From contig MU863925.1 of assembly GCA_033296885.1 (NCBI GenBank), forward strand, positions 124,001 through 188,000: DNA of 64,000 nucleotides, given 5' to 3'. This stretch comes from Triangularia verruculosa (lineage: Eukaryota > Ascomycota > Sordariomycetes > Sordariales > Podosporaceae). The notes beneath the pieces are model-generated. The model ran no database searches. It saw nothing but the letters and a program-made list of their open reading frames with translations, and was not told where the DNA came from. The number at the start of each line of letters is the position of its first letter. Position 1 is the stretch's first letter. Positions 12,701 to 24,124 of this stretch are shown here, one piece after another. Position numbers and translations under genes: made by a program.

Positions 12701-14572
12701 CCAGTTCGGCGCGTCTGCTATCCATGATTCGTTCCAACCAGGCATCTTGCCAGTCATACCAGCGCAAATGTCTGATAGACTCGACAAATTGCGAGGTCCT
12801 CTGAAGTTTGACGTCTGTGATTGACCGGCGCGTTCTCTCAATGTTGACAAAGACCTTCATAAGGAGAACATTGATGGCCATGCCGAGCAAGATGACCAGG
12901 GCACCAGACAGTGCGGCTGACCCAAGAATCTTCCAGATAAGGTAGACCGAAAAGACAAAGTTGAAAGGCTTGGTGAAAATATCAGGAACTTCCCAGAAGC
13001 GTTGCGCCACGTCGTAAACGTCACTGCGCAAAATGTTCATTATTTTGCCAGTCGAAGAGGGCGAGTCATTTGGTCTGGTTTTGGTCGATCCGAGTTGGGG
13101 AATGAAGGGTCTGATGATCTGGTAGCGGTGCTGGACCCATGCTCTGAGCCGCTCATATCGAGTTGGCTCGGCCTTGTCAACGTCGTCACTGTGGTGAGAT
13201 TCACTGTCTGTGAGTGTAGTTGCTGATGAGATCCCGTCAGATGGAGAACCGGACTGGTTCTGGTCGGCGCCTTCAATAGAATCAGCATCTTCGCTCGGGA
13301 ATGTGAAAGCCTTTCGACGAAGAGTTTTCTCGTATATCATCGTGATCATCTCCCCGCGCGACCGCTCGTAGTTGCGTCGACAGAACCAGATATTGAAGAC
13401 TGATGATTGTGCCTTGACCACCCTCCCAAATAACATGAGACCCGCATATATCATTGCGGTTCGTTTGTCTGGTGGGCTTGACGACAGTGCACCAAGCAAC
13501 TGCTTCAGAAGGACAGGCTCAACCAGCTCCACTGTGCATTCGAGTACTGCAAGACATGTCGTGATTACGAGATCCAGGCCGTTTGCCTTCAGCAGACGGA
13601 CGAGAACAGTGCCAGTAAGCTCACGAAAAAGCGTGTGCAGCCTTCTATGCTGAAACTCGAGAGCGAGAAACCAGACATCGTTGTCATTCAGTTGCCGACT
13701 GTAGCCAAGCTTCATCAGAGGACTCAGCCACGACACAGTCATCCACTGCCAGGCTGTGATGAGATCCTCGGGGCTGCGAGCGTCAGAGTTCGGAGTTGTG
13801 AATGGCTTACTGATGCCGGTGCTATCCAGGTAGGGATCTCTCAAGGGCATATTGAGCATCACGACCGCTGAGGCGAACGTGAGGGATAGCTCGCCGGCCC
13901 AGACAGCAATTGATGGCCAATCATCGCCAGCAACATTAGGAACTGCAATAAATAATGCCAATTCCACAAGAAGCAAAGCTCCGTTAATAACAAAGATGGG
14001 CCCTGGGAAGGTACTGTGACGCTCGAGGATAAGTATGATGCAAGATATGACCTACACAGTTCAGGTCAGCCATGTACCCTTAGGGTATGGAAGAAACAGA
14101 GCTTACCGCTGGGCCGACTGGTATCAAGAGAATTTGGGCAACATCCTGCCATAAAACCGCCCCTGCAGTGCCGAGCATGATAGCCCCTAGTGATAGCAGC
14201 AGCAAGGACGAGGTCCATGACGTCCACTTTGACCTTCTGTTTCCCGAAGATAGTCCAATCTCCTGGTCGGTAGCGGGAAGTGTTGTCTCCTCGGTTGCAA
14301 ATTTGCGTAACCAGGCTGGACGATATCTTGACCACACTGGGCCAAGCCCATAACGAAGCGTGACCGTCAAGAGGGCAATCCATAATGGTATGTGGCCCAC
14401 CACACCTAGACATTGATGACTGAAGGTGCCCAGCGATGGTATCTAGAACGGCGTCAATGGACTTTGCGTTTTGTCTCAAGGGCGGTGTGGTGCAACGTAC
14501 CCATATCCTCTGGCAGCAGCCATAGCAGGGCCAGAGGCTGTCCCACCATCCCGATGCTGACGTGGACGTCAT
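9759..14572 (-). CDS. ABCC-type full ABC transporter (MRP/multidrug-like)
   Basis: Three exons, 14572-14501, 14442-14107 and 14051-9759, encode 1566 residues. An N-terminal hydrophobic TMD0-like region is followed by two repeats of membrane domain plus nucleotide-binding domain, the layout of ABCC full transporters. NBD1 has Walker A GRVGIGKT near 726, signature LSGGQ near 818 and Walker B ILLLDDPIAALD, where Asp replaces the catalytic Glu. NBD2 has GRTGSGKST near 1372, signature LSQGQ and Walker B VVIMDEATASID with the catalytic Glu. This degenerate/canonical pairing is typical of ABCC proteins. An acidic linker (EEEEPVPDKF) joins the halves. Expected to sit in the plasma or vacuolar membrane and export conjugates or drugs; the substrate cannot be told from sequence. 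No biosynthetic genes adjoin it. The first intron is the least certain boundary: the acceptor at 14443 keeps the frame while a nearby TAG does not. Confidence 0.9.
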
Positions 14573-15873
14573 GGTAGCACCTGGTTTTCCCCCGCAAAAA
14601 CCTCAGTCAGTTGGTCCAGGAAGGAGACATGGAAGTAAAAGTATGACGGCCTGAAGTTTTGCAAAACAAATGCAGGCCCTACCCTAATAAGACATGACGG
14701 GAGCCGGGAACATCTCTAGGGAGAAGGTGGAAAAGAGAGCGCCGCCGAATCGGAGACCGGAGGTTGGTCAGTTACAGGAGACGGCGAGGTTGATTGGAGA
14801 GAAGACCGCGCCAATGGTCCCCTGGTGCAGGACCCATTGTTAGTATCAACGGAGCAGACCGGCGTACGGACGGCGGTCGGGACATTGTGGTCGTAGCACG
14901 CCAAGCTTGATATCAAAATGTCCTCCGAGCCGGGCCGCATTTGACTATACAGTCGATGAGCCCTCCGTCTGCGAAAACAAAATGTCAAACATGGGATGAA
15001 GCGACCGAAACTTGCCCTGCCAAGGCTGATGGATGCTTCTCAAAAGCTAAAACGTCCCGTGCGTGCGCTGATCAACCGCTCCGGTCGTTCACATGGAATG
15101 ACGGCAAAATCGAGAGAGTTAGGAATACGGATGGTCTTGCAGGCGCGGATAAAGGGAGGTCGTGCCGGGCACGGCATCGCTGCGAGCCAGACGGTTTGCG
15201 TGGGGCAATTGCGCACCAGGTGCCGGGAAGCTGGTGGTAGAGGAAGCCAATCTGATGACAAGAGGCAGGCGAAGGGATGAAGCTGCAATGCATCCCCGGG
15301 CCACGGGGAGCATACCCGAACCTTACCCCCACCATCCCGCTACGTGGGCCTTGAATTCAGGGAGATGCGTCCCCTAAGTTTGGGGTGGCAGCGCGCTAAT
15401 TGCACGGCATCGCCAACTGAGACCCGAACCCGAAGCTGGAACTGCATGTGCAGCAAGCAATCAGTCACTGCATGGTGCCTCGTGACATATTGCATCTTCC
15501 GATTCTACAACACCCATGAGCAAAACTCTGCTCCATGCAGACCGCCAGGAATTGCCCGTCTCGACCACCAATGGCCAGATTTCCGCCCACGCCGTCCGGC
15601 CATCCCGTCACCTAGCCAGAGATAAAAAAAAAAAAAAAAAAAAAATAGATGGTATCTAAGAACTATGTACATGCACAAGAACCCCAGAATAAACGAAACA
15701 TATAATGGATATTACGTGAAAATGACGGAGGTTTAAAATCCGAGCCTCTTTCTTTTTTTGACCCCCTCGCCGGCTTCACTCTCACCGCCGTGTCGCCTGC
15801 ATAAGTTCAACCCCAACCTCTATCTTCCGCGTCTGGTGATCTGATCCCAAATCCGGTGTGTATTTCATACCTC
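14573..15873. other. Intergenic, promoter of the ABC transporter and 3' flank of the next gene
   Basis: About 1.3 kb with only short open frames that shadow each other. A run of 22 A residues lies at 15624-15645. Nothing resembling a gene or RNA is seen. The left half is the likely ABC transporter promoter. Confidence 0.5.
15624..15645. repeat. Homopolymeric A tract (22 A)
   Basis: Uninterrupted A run read directly, in non-coding DNA about 230 bases beyond the stop codon of the minus-strand membrane protein gene. No coding sequence lies on its 5' side here, so it gives no evidence of retroposition. Confidence 0.9.
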
Positions 15874-16908
15874 CTACGACTGTCTAGTCAGTCTGGGCCC
15901 GGATGATTGGACGGGTGTGCCGCTCATCTCGACCGGAGCTTCACCACCCGATGCACGACGACCAGCCGGCACATCTAGTTCGTGTATGGGTGGTTGCACC
16001 GTCGACATGTAGGGCTGGAATGGCTGGAATGTTGTGTGCCTTTGCTGATTCTGGACCTGAGCCTGGGCCTGGGCCTGGGTGTCGGGGGGGAGTGACAAGT
16101 GCCCTGGAGATTCCCAGTTGTAGCCGCTCACTCGGTTATAGGCCGGTTTCGCGGGCTCTGGTGATGGCGTCCACGTTGGCTGATTCTGTGGCGGCCATAC
16201 ACCCGTATCGGGTGGGCTCACATACCCACCACTCATGCCGCTTGCCGATGGCGCAACGGATATGTGGCCAGCCTGTCCTTGGGGCAACCTGGACGGATCT
16301 GGGAGCATAGGATGCGATTCCTCCCCTTGCTTTCTCTTCTTCCGAAGCAGGAAGAAGACTACTCTAGCCAGCACAGTAACTCCCACAACCGATCCGGTAA
16401 TAATACCCGCAAGAGCGGCCGTCGACAGCCCCTGGTTCCCTTCATCAATCGGTTCTTTCGAAGCTGGTGGTGACTCTGTTGAGGCAGTGGCACTTGTCGT
16501 CGAGGAGGATGTCGTTGTGCTTGCCGATGTGGTTGTGGACATGGTGATGGTGGCTGTTATCCCATCTGCAAAGTCCATAAACTGCCTCTCCGAGATACTC
16601 ATGGGCGTGCGTGAGTCCCTGCAAGCGCCGGTCATTGTGTCGTAGACTTGTTGAAGATCGCCGCGGGAGTCTGACCCGAGGCATGCCGCTGTATTCTCGA
16701 TGAATCCGCCCCCATTCTGACAGAGGCACTCGTTGGTAGTCTGAACAACGCCGGTCTCACAGTTTGAAAGGTCCGCTGCTCCGTACATGCAGCTTTGCGC
16801 GGTGACAGGGTAAAAGTCGAAGTTGATCGCACCCGCTTGGATCGACGAGGCGAGCACAAGAACGGCGAAGGCAGACGGGAGCGTCCGCAGTCCCCGGACG
16901 CTAATCAT
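15874..16908 (-). CDS. Single-pass membrane protein with six-Cys ectodomain
   Basis: One exon, 344 residues. A signal peptide (hydrophobic about residues 10-27) leads into an extracellular part with six cysteines between about residues 40 and 97. A Ser/Thr-rich stalk (STTTSASTTTSSSTTSATAS) follows, then one membrane helix (AALAGIITGSVVGVTVLARV, about 170-190), a basic stop-transfer run LLRKKRKQ, and a cytoplasmic tail rich in Pro, Gln and Ser with an AQAQAQVQNQQ run. This layout matches fungal cell-wall sensor-like or mucin-like membrane proteins, but the cysteine spacing is not the eight-Cys CFEM pattern and I do not see a clear WSC domain. Function is not assigned. The start is the first Met before the signal peptide. 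Confidence 0.8.
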   Translation of the reverse strand: MISVRGLRTLPSAFAVLVLASSIQAGAINFDFYPVTAQSCMYGAADLSNCETGVVQTTNECLCQNGGGFIENTAACLGSDSRGDLQQVYDTMTGACRDSRTPMSISERQFMDFADGITATITMSTTTSASTTTSSSTTSATASTESPPASKEPIDEGNQGLSTAALAGIITGSVVGVTVLARVVFFLLRKKRKQGEESHPMLPDPSRLPQGQAGHISVAPSASGMSGGYVSPPDTGVWPPQNQPTWTPSPEPAKPAYNRVSGYNWESPGHLSLPPDTQAQAQAQVQNQQRHTTFQPFQPYMSTVQPPIHELDVPAGRRASGGEAPVEMSGTPVQSSGPRLTRQS

Positions 16909-18232
16909 ATTGAAGAAGAAAGAAGAAGTATTGATAGACCGCGGATCCCAAAGAACTACAGGTGCATGGCCAAACGAGACTTCTCCGAACTAATGAAGTC
17001 GGGGGGTGGTTCGTGGGTCGGGTGAGGCGAGGCGCGTTTGTGAAAGGGGAAAGTCGACATGCGCACAAAGTGAAGAATCGAAACGAAACAGAAGGGACGG
17101 GAAGAATGGTGGGATGCTGGAGCCGACTTGACTATTTGATGGCTCAGGAGGATTTAAGGGTGTGAGATCTGATGTGCTCTTGCCCTGCTGGAATGTTAGG
17201 ATGGCCGGGGCTGAGTCTGGCAGGCGGTCGGTTCTTCCCAACATCCCAACATCGAGTGCGGACACAACATAGTCTCCGCCACTGCCACCTATCACCTAGA
17301 TTTGGCCATTGTCAACTTGTGGTCAGAAGTACGCCATTCGAGTGGGTAGATTGACGGATGACAGATCCGACCAGTCCCCGCCAACAGCTGCGAACAATAC
17401 GTTGTTGCGATAAGATTGGAAGACTGCGGCTCGTTGCTTCCTTGACGACGTGTTGAAGATGTCAAGCCCGTGGCCTCTCCACGGGCTTGATACTTTTCGC
17501 CCTTAAAGTTCAGGCCATTCCATTTCAGGCGGCCAGAATCAGGGGTGTGCTTTCCTTGCAGGGCATCCATGCTGGCGAGCACGTCCCAGTCGTGAGTTTT
17601 GAGTTTTGAGCTCAATCACCTGCTTGCAAGGCTGCGTCGAGAAAGGCCCAAAGGATTGAGGCTTGATGCCAGTCCGAAGCGCGTTCCTTCCCCACAAAGC
17701 CACACGCCAATGGAGTCGCTAGGATTACCGGCTCGCCCCTGGTCAGCCCTATGTGGCGCCGCTATTTTAGGATTTGACGGAAGGGACTGGGCTTGGCGCT
17801 CTCTCCACCTCAACGGCCTGGGCGGGCTCTGATCCCGCGTCTCTTCATCTGGAAATGCATTTTGGGTATGGCGGTGCAGTCCAACAGATGGAAGGTATGC
17901 AGCCCGTGGAGGTGCCAAGCAGTGAGCATCGCCATCCATCCACCACTCTTGCTTTCCACTTTATTGCATCCAGTCTCGGGTAGCCGCCTATCGCCCCCTC
18001 TCCTCAAAGAATTGGAGAAGGTGCAAACCACAGAAACCCCACTTGTGTCATCCCATCCCCAATGACTGAGCTATGACGTATGACAATCCAAACGTCCTCT
18101 GCCAAAGCAAACAAAAACAATTCCTGACACACTACTGCAGAACCAACAAGTAGAAGACCCTTCCAAATCGTCAATCACAAGAGACCAATTTCCCAACTTC
18201 CATCTGCACAGAAGACTCAACACACCACCAAA
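16909..18232. other. Intergenic region between divergent genes
   Basis: About 1.3 kb between the minus-strand membrane protein and the plus-strand SRPBCC gene. Open frames here are short, overlapping and unrecognised. It should contain both promoters. No RNA gene or repeat was noticed. Confidence 0.5.
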
Positions 18233-18823
18233 ATGCCGATCGCAACCACCAACGAAGTCATCGAGAGCGCCGTGATCCGCGCCCCCCTCTCCCATGTTTG
18301 GCACTTCATCAAGCTGGCCGAATTCCCCAAGTTCTGGACTCGCATCAAGCAAGCCGAGCACATCGTCAAGGGTGTCAGCGACGAGACGGACGTCTACAAG
18401 TGGACCTTCCAGGATGGTAGCGTGGTGGAGATCAAGCAAGATGAGCACAGCGTGAGTTTACGATTGCTTCATCGAGACGGCTGAAGACTGACATGCATGG
18501 AATGGAACAAGAATCTGGACCACTTCATCACCTACAGCGTCATCAACAGCGAGCCCGAGCTGACCTACTCGAGTGTCGTGAGCACCATCAGGTGCTGGCC
18601 TGTCACGTCGGGCGAGTTTGAGGACAGCACCTTTGTGCGATGGACTTCAAAGTTTGCGAGTGATGCTGATATTGGTCGGTTTTGACTTTGCAGAAGTTTG
18701 AGTTGTTGGGCACGGGCTGACATGTTTCTAGGTGTAATCGAGGATGCCAAGTACAAGCGACGGGATGCGCTGAATGATCTCGCGGCTGCTGCCCACAAGA
18801 TGGTGAAGGAACATCAGAAGTAG
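18233..18823 (+). CDS. Small SRPBCC / Bet v1-like protein
   Basis: Three exons, 18233-18451, 18512-18674 and 18732-18823, giving 157 residues; both introns are about 60 nt with GTGAGT and GTCGGT donors. The start region IESAVIRAPLSHVWHFI and the pattern of alternating beta segments ending in a long C-terminal helix (EDAKYKRRDALNDLAAAAHK) match the START-like SRPBCC fold, as in polyketide cyclase-like or Bet v1-like proteins of fungi and plants. The fold binds hydrophobic ligands in a central cavity. There is no signal peptide, so it is probably cytosolic. The ligand and role cannot be told from the sequence, and no pathway neighbours help. Confidence 0.8.
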
Positions 18824-20784
18824 AATGTCGGGAAACCATCAAAGCAGGTTTACCCTGGGCCTGTGTGCTGAAAAACAGAAGAGGATATCCTTATGTTCAT
18901 GTTAGTCGCTCTACGTATGCTCAATGTTTTGTCGGGCATGGCTAGGATTTGTGATGGCCGGGTGTGGGAATAGATGTACCAAGAAAAAAGAAGCAACTAG
19001 GATTACGAACTTTCGTTGGCCGCCACTTGAGCAATAGAAGTGAATGCAATTGTAAAGAGGGCAATGTCTATTTAATAGCGGCCTTGCATGAGTGGATAGT
19101 TTCACACATGTATAAATGCATAGGACTCAAGGCAGTTGTGAAATTTGACATTTCCTACCTATATAGTCACACCCGACAAAATTTTTGGCTCAGTCCGTAT
19201 TGGTCTCGATAAGACAAGAGCAGGGTTGAGTCTAAATAAAAGAGATAAATAACAACGAACGGGGGGAGTGGCCAATGCAGGGTAATTTTAGCAGGTAAAG
19301 AGATGGCGTGCTGGACTAGATAGTTCCATGCTTGGTAAAATAATGTCTAATTCCGAATCGAGAGGGAGCGCGGTCGGTTTGATGACCGCTTTCGTCTTGT
19401 CGGAGTCGGCTAGATATTTGTTGGTTGCCAAAGCCTCCGTGTTATGCTGACGCGGGTGTGTGTGTTTTGGCTCTGTCGGCATCTGGGCGGCTCCGAAAGC
19501 CTAACAACCTTTCGGGCCATTGGCTAGCCCTGTCTGGTAAAGGAAATATGGATCTCGTGCGAGGCAATGTGAAGAGAGAGAGGGAGAGGACGAGAGTCGA
19601 GAACCGAGGCTGGAATGGCTGATGAATAGCCCTATGCTCCTAGGACTACACTATAGGTTCTACCACATATGCGAACAAAACTTACTTCAAACGTGTCAGG
19701 CCTCAATTCCAATAACCTGACGCCAGACGGAAGCCGTTTCCTGGACACAGTCTTGGTTGACCCTGTATGGATGCATGTGATTATGCCCGGCACGCACCGG
19801 TTCGGTTCGGTTGAGCCTCTTATCATGTCATCATGTCAAGGACACTGCCTGCAATCGAGGGACCCTCAAGCTTTGCATCTAGATTATGGAGCCGCAAGGA
19901 GACTCCTTGAGAGAAACCTTCCGCGGGCGGTTTATAAGTCAATAAGTTCTGGACACACGGGCGAGTCTCCTTAACTAGTTGACCAACCAGCGACTCCGTA
20001 TTTACATACCTGCCTGTATCTCAACCGGGCGCCGAGGAGGAGAGTAGAGTTAATGAAGGCTTATATTAATTAGTCCGAGTGCGAGAATGAGCGCGTTATT
20101 AGTCCGTAAATTAATAAGGTATTACTTACCTACCTGTCCCGATCCTTTTAAAAAACCATCCGCGGAGGGTTTACGGACGAGAGTAGCTTACGCCGTGCCA
20201 AAACTCTGATAGCTAAAATAATGTTTAATGTGTCACATTCCGAGACAAGACGCTACGGATGCCTTTTACGTATGCTTGGAAAAAAAGTCTGTGCTCTTAC
20301 TTGGCATTTGGACACTTTCACACGTACCTAAAAAGAAAGTCCGTGCTCTTATTATATACAGGTAAGCATCTAGTCGACTCCTAAGGGGATAAACCCACTA
20401 TAGGTACCGCACGAGACGTATCCTATAAGTTTCAGCATCTGTAGGACCTTCGCCCTTATTTTGACATCTGGGTGTCCGTCAAGAAACCCTTCAAGGGTGC
20501 CAGAGGAGTCACCCTAGTCGTGGAAACGGGACTGAAACCGTGCGAAGGTGCCGAATCGATCTTTCAAGTAGATTGCCTGGGGGTCGCCATCGACTTCAGC
20601 TATATAGGGAAGCAACTGTTGGAAGCGGTACCTAGCTCATTTAGTGAGAATAGCAATGAATTCCACTTGGCTGGCCACATTTGCTGCCAGTGTTCCATTA
20701 AAGGAGTTGTCGGTGTTCTGCTGAGCTTCCATCGGCGGCGACTGGATAGGTAGACTGCGAATCTCCGTACCTCAAATTCAGATC
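18824..20784. other. Gene-poor patch with decayed-looking repeats
   Basis: No intact gene is seen. From about 19,980 to 20,440 the DNA is richer in A/T and TA, with short imperfect repeats. One example is the pair aagtctgtgctctta near 20286 and aagtccgtgctctta near 20336; another is two related words around ccgcggg and ccgcgga followed by ggttta near 19920 and 20160. This could be an old, mutated repeat element, but no transposase, reverse transcriptase or terminal repeat is recognisable. Confidence 0.4.
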
Positions 20785-21702
20785 TTGCACGACTTCGAGA
20801 ACAGAGATAGTCTCAGAAACTACCCCGCCCCTCAAAACCTGCTACTACTACCAACAAAAAGTCACAGAAACTCCTCCTTACATGTGCCCAAACTTCGAGC
20901 ACATACCTACCTAACCGCTTTGACTGTACGTAATCAAACCTCGGTTCCAAAAATGGACGGGCAAATCAGAGCTGTCACACACCTGCAACCTGTCCCACAG
21001 GAACCCAGCAGGCCGTGTCTAGTCTTGCGGTGTCACAACTGCCCCCTATTGGAAGTCAATCCAACCTGCTTTTCATCGCTCAAGGAATTGATTCAACATC
21101 ATGACGCCAGGACAAAGTTATTTATCACCGACCAGCTGAACTTGGCGAGAAACGCGGGCAGTCATTGCAGCACTAGGTAAGTCTTCAACAAACCCCCTGG
21201 GGAGTTGGAGATTTGTGGAGACTGGAGCATCTGAACTTCCTCTTGAAGGAGCAGTCGTTGTCGAAAGTCCTCAACACTTTACATTTCAACCCGACAGCTG
21301 GTACGCAGAGAAGTGTGAAAGGAAAGTCGAATGCCACAGCTGAAAGGGGTGTCGGACAGATACTGGCCATTGACTGTGATGTCGACGAAGCAATGCTGCA
21401 GTATGGAATACACTGCCTGGCGCTCTTCAGCGTTGGAATCATTCTCCTTCAGATAGAGAGGTGGAATAGTCCGGATACCTACGGTTCTGGAGGGCGACGT
21501 GGAGCAGATCAGGAGGATCTCCCGCCAGGCTTCAAGGTTCGGGCGTCAGTACCAGCGCATTGTCTCCAAGTGCCTGTGGTGCGACTTCGGATGCGGATTG
21601 GATTCTCTCTTTGAGCCAGAGCTGCAGGCAGCAGTTTGGAACCAGGTGGTATGTGGGCTGGCAGATATGATACAGGCACTTGGCATAGCTCAAATCTAGC
21701 AT
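20785..21702 (+). pseudogene. Broken gene resembling a DUF7580-type fungal protein
   Basis: Three open stretches in different frames together look like the C-terminal half of one protein. The first (to about 21176) ends with a segment containing SLKELIQHHDART and ITDQLNLARNAG. The second (about 21225-21470) contains LEHLNFLLKEQSLSKVL and GIHCLALFSVGIILLQIERW. The third (about 21476-21699) contains EQIRRISRQASRFGRQYQ, KCLWCDFGCGLD and VVCGLADMI before a TAG stop. The order (a leucine-rich ligand-like segment, a GIILLQI-like helix, then a Y-x-x-I-V-x-K-C-L motif) resembles fungal DUF7580 proteins, some of which carry HeLo or prion-propagation-type N-termini. A GTAAGT at 21178 could be a real intron donor, but no splice joins the second and third stretches, which differ by a frame. 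The DUF assignment is from memory of the family pattern. Confidence 0.45.
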
Positions 21703-22468
21703 CTATGCTGTCTTCTTGCTGGAAAATGAACTGAAAAGTGGACTGGCAGACTGGTGTTTCTCTTTGAAGAACATTGAAAGATAGGTAGTCGCGAGACACC
21801 ACGAGATAGACTCTCAGGTATATAAAGATGGCAACAGACCTGAAAGAATACATAGTCAATGCAATAAACCTGTCAATTATCTTCTAAAACCTCTTTACTA
21901 TTCTAAAAGGCCTACGTTTTGTGTAGCAGTCTCTTTTTAACCAGCATCACTACCCGAAGTAATGGATGAACCTTTTAGTACTCGGTACGCAGCATGATTA
22001 GGTAGGGACATCTAGGAAAAGCTACCAGACTCATTCCCTTCCTTGAATGGCCTGATAGCACCCGCGAAAGAGCGGTGATGATACCTCCTGGCAACACTGG
22101 GCAGAAGGGTTTCAGCGCGGTCTTGTGTCCAGAGATCGCAGGTCTCATGCCCTTCATCCCATACCCGATCATGACAAACAAATCAGCACACCAAATCAGC
22201 TGCCCGCAAATGAGATTAGATGACGACGGAGATACCGTGACAGCTGCCCTCAGTTTGACCTGCCTGATAACCGACATCCCGTGACCACTTGACTCCCTTC
22301 TACTAAAGGTCCCCCAGCAATCGTTCTGCGCTTCTCCCTCTACACAACGGGCTCTCAACTCTCCGTTCCCCACAACATCATCACCACCCGCGATTCAACA
22401 TCTGCAACTGCCACTCATACTCATCAGTTTCACGTTCATTTTCCACATTTTACTTCCAAACCGCCATC
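21703..22468. other. Intergenic, promoter of the Ala/Gly-rich small protein
   Basis: No gene seen. The last 100 bases before 22469 are CT- and CA-rich, as is usual for fungal leaders. Short open frames on both strands are unrecognised. Confidence 0.5.
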
Positions 22469-23110
22469 ATGCCTTGCCCATATAACTGCCATAACGGGTA
22501 TATGATGCCCCAGCAGTTCCAGCAGCCAGTCTGCTGTCACGGCTACCCTGCCAGCAACATGCCCGACATGTCCGGCGCCCTGAAGTATGTACCTATCCTT
22601 CCCCCCCCCCCCCCCCCCCCTCAGCAAGTCGCCCGCTATCGCCCAGAGTGATTTATCTTCTTCTCTTCAGTTACGCCGGCGCCTCAGCTGCCGGGGCTGC
22701 TGCCGGTGCGGCCTCCGGTGCCACCTCTGGCGCTGCTGCCGGCGCTTTCACGGGCGCGGCCGCCGGTGCAGCTGCTGGAGCCAACTTTGCCAACAACATG
22801 CGCACTATGGCCCCATTTGCTATGCAGATGCCCATGATGGGGTAGTAAGTCAACTCCTTCTTGTGGGCCGAACTCATAACGAGAGTGTGCAGAACTGACT
22901 TCACTCTTTAGCACGATGGGTGCCTCGCCCGTGTCCATGGCCACCCAGTCCATCGTCTACACGGCTCCTGTCGGTCCCAACGCCGGTATCCCGATCCAGA
23001 TCACCTCGTACAATCCCGCCGTTACCTTTGTTGGCCCCATCGGACCGGTCCCGGCCCCCATGAACGGCTTTGCGCCCCCGATGTGCATGCCTGTCCGTCT
23101 TGCTCCTTAG
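22469..23110 (+). CDS. Ala/Gly-rich small protein with Cys-containing N-terminus
   Basis: Three exons, 22469-22584, 22671-22844 and 22912-23110, give 162 residues. The first exon encodes a Cys/Met/Gln-rich start (MPCPYNCHNGYMMPQQF and a CCHG motif). The second encodes an alternating Ala/Gly run (AAGAAAGAASGATSGAAAG) of about 45 residues that resembles glycine-zipper membrane segments. The third is Pro/Val/Ile-rich and ends in a Met/Cys/Pro segment. The introns use GTATGT and GTAAGT donors, and the reading frame is restored at both joins. There is no signal peptide. The Gly/Ala spacing suggests membrane insertion or oligomerisation, but that is inference. I do not recognise the family. Confidence 0.7.
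22601..22620 (+). repeat. C tract (20 C) inside the first intron of the Ala/Gly-rich gene
   Basis: Uninterrupted run of 20 C in the intron, starting 16 bases after the GTATGT donor and followed closely by tcag. The splice acceptor used for the gene model is the later ttctcttcag at 22661-22670. The tract could act as a pyrimidine tract for a cryptic acceptor at 22621-22624. Confidence 0.9.
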
Positions 23111-24124
23111 GGGGCAGGCACTTCAGTGTTTGGCAGACTTCGGAGATGGAACTGTCGTGCACTGAAGTGGAGACGGGATAGATTTTGGTTTGACGCCGTC
23201 GAAAATCCCCTTTATGGTCGACACTGCTAGACGAGCATGATCAGGGGAAGCTGATTTCGAGATACTTTTTGGAATGGCCATGGGCATTGAGCTTGGGGAT
23301 ATGGCTTAGAGATCTGGTTTCTGTTGAGCAGATACTCACATTCGCTTGGTTTACTGAGTGCTCTGGTATACCTGTGAGAGGGATATCAGGAAATACCACT
23401 GCTGGTTACGCAATCTCTTTTTGGTCAAGTGGATGTGAATGTGAGCGCGAGCTGTTCCTGTGTCGCGACTTGTCTGTCGCCGTGAAGGAACGGGCTTGTG
23501 GGTGACGTCACATCTAATAAGAGCATTTGGCCTCCACCGAGACGGTGAACGATATCTCCCATCCTGTCGCATAGAAAACCGCTGTTGTCAAAATATCAAC
23601 CGTGTGAATGTCGGTGGATTGATACAACGCGTCAAACCACGATCCCACAAAACGGCGAGCTCCGCCAGCATCTCGGAGGCGGGCCAATCATCGGGGTCAT
23701 GTGATAAGGGGTGTGGCACATACCCCTAACCCTCGTCCCTCGGCATCGGGCGTCTCCCAAACCCGGGGCCGACACCCTCCCACAAGCTCCACTCCTAGTC
23801 GCCGGCGGAATTAGCGGCCGACAAAGAACCAACACGAAAAATGCTCGATGGCGTTTTTATCAGCTCCTGTATGGCTGGTTCGGCATCAATATTGGGTGTT
23901 GGAGGGGACACATTGGTCAGATTTGGCAGCATTTTGCGCCAGAAGAAATCGCTAACTCGGATAACCCCCCCCGGAAACCGTAGCGCGCGGCCTAACTATC
24001 TGCCCACCCCTGGCTGGGCATCTCTCTCTCTCTTTGAAGAGCTTGGCTGCTTTTTAAAAGAAAATAAAAGGCCCCGCATTTTGGCGTTTCGTTTGGCCTA
24101 TATAGGTCCTGGTGTTTGTTCAGG
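23111..24124. other. Intergenic, promoter of the NAPE-PLD-like gene
   Basis: About 1 kb with no recognisable gene. A TATA-like word, cctatatagg, lies near 24098, only about 25 bases before the chosen start codon. A run of seven C occurs near 23966. Confidence 0.5.
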
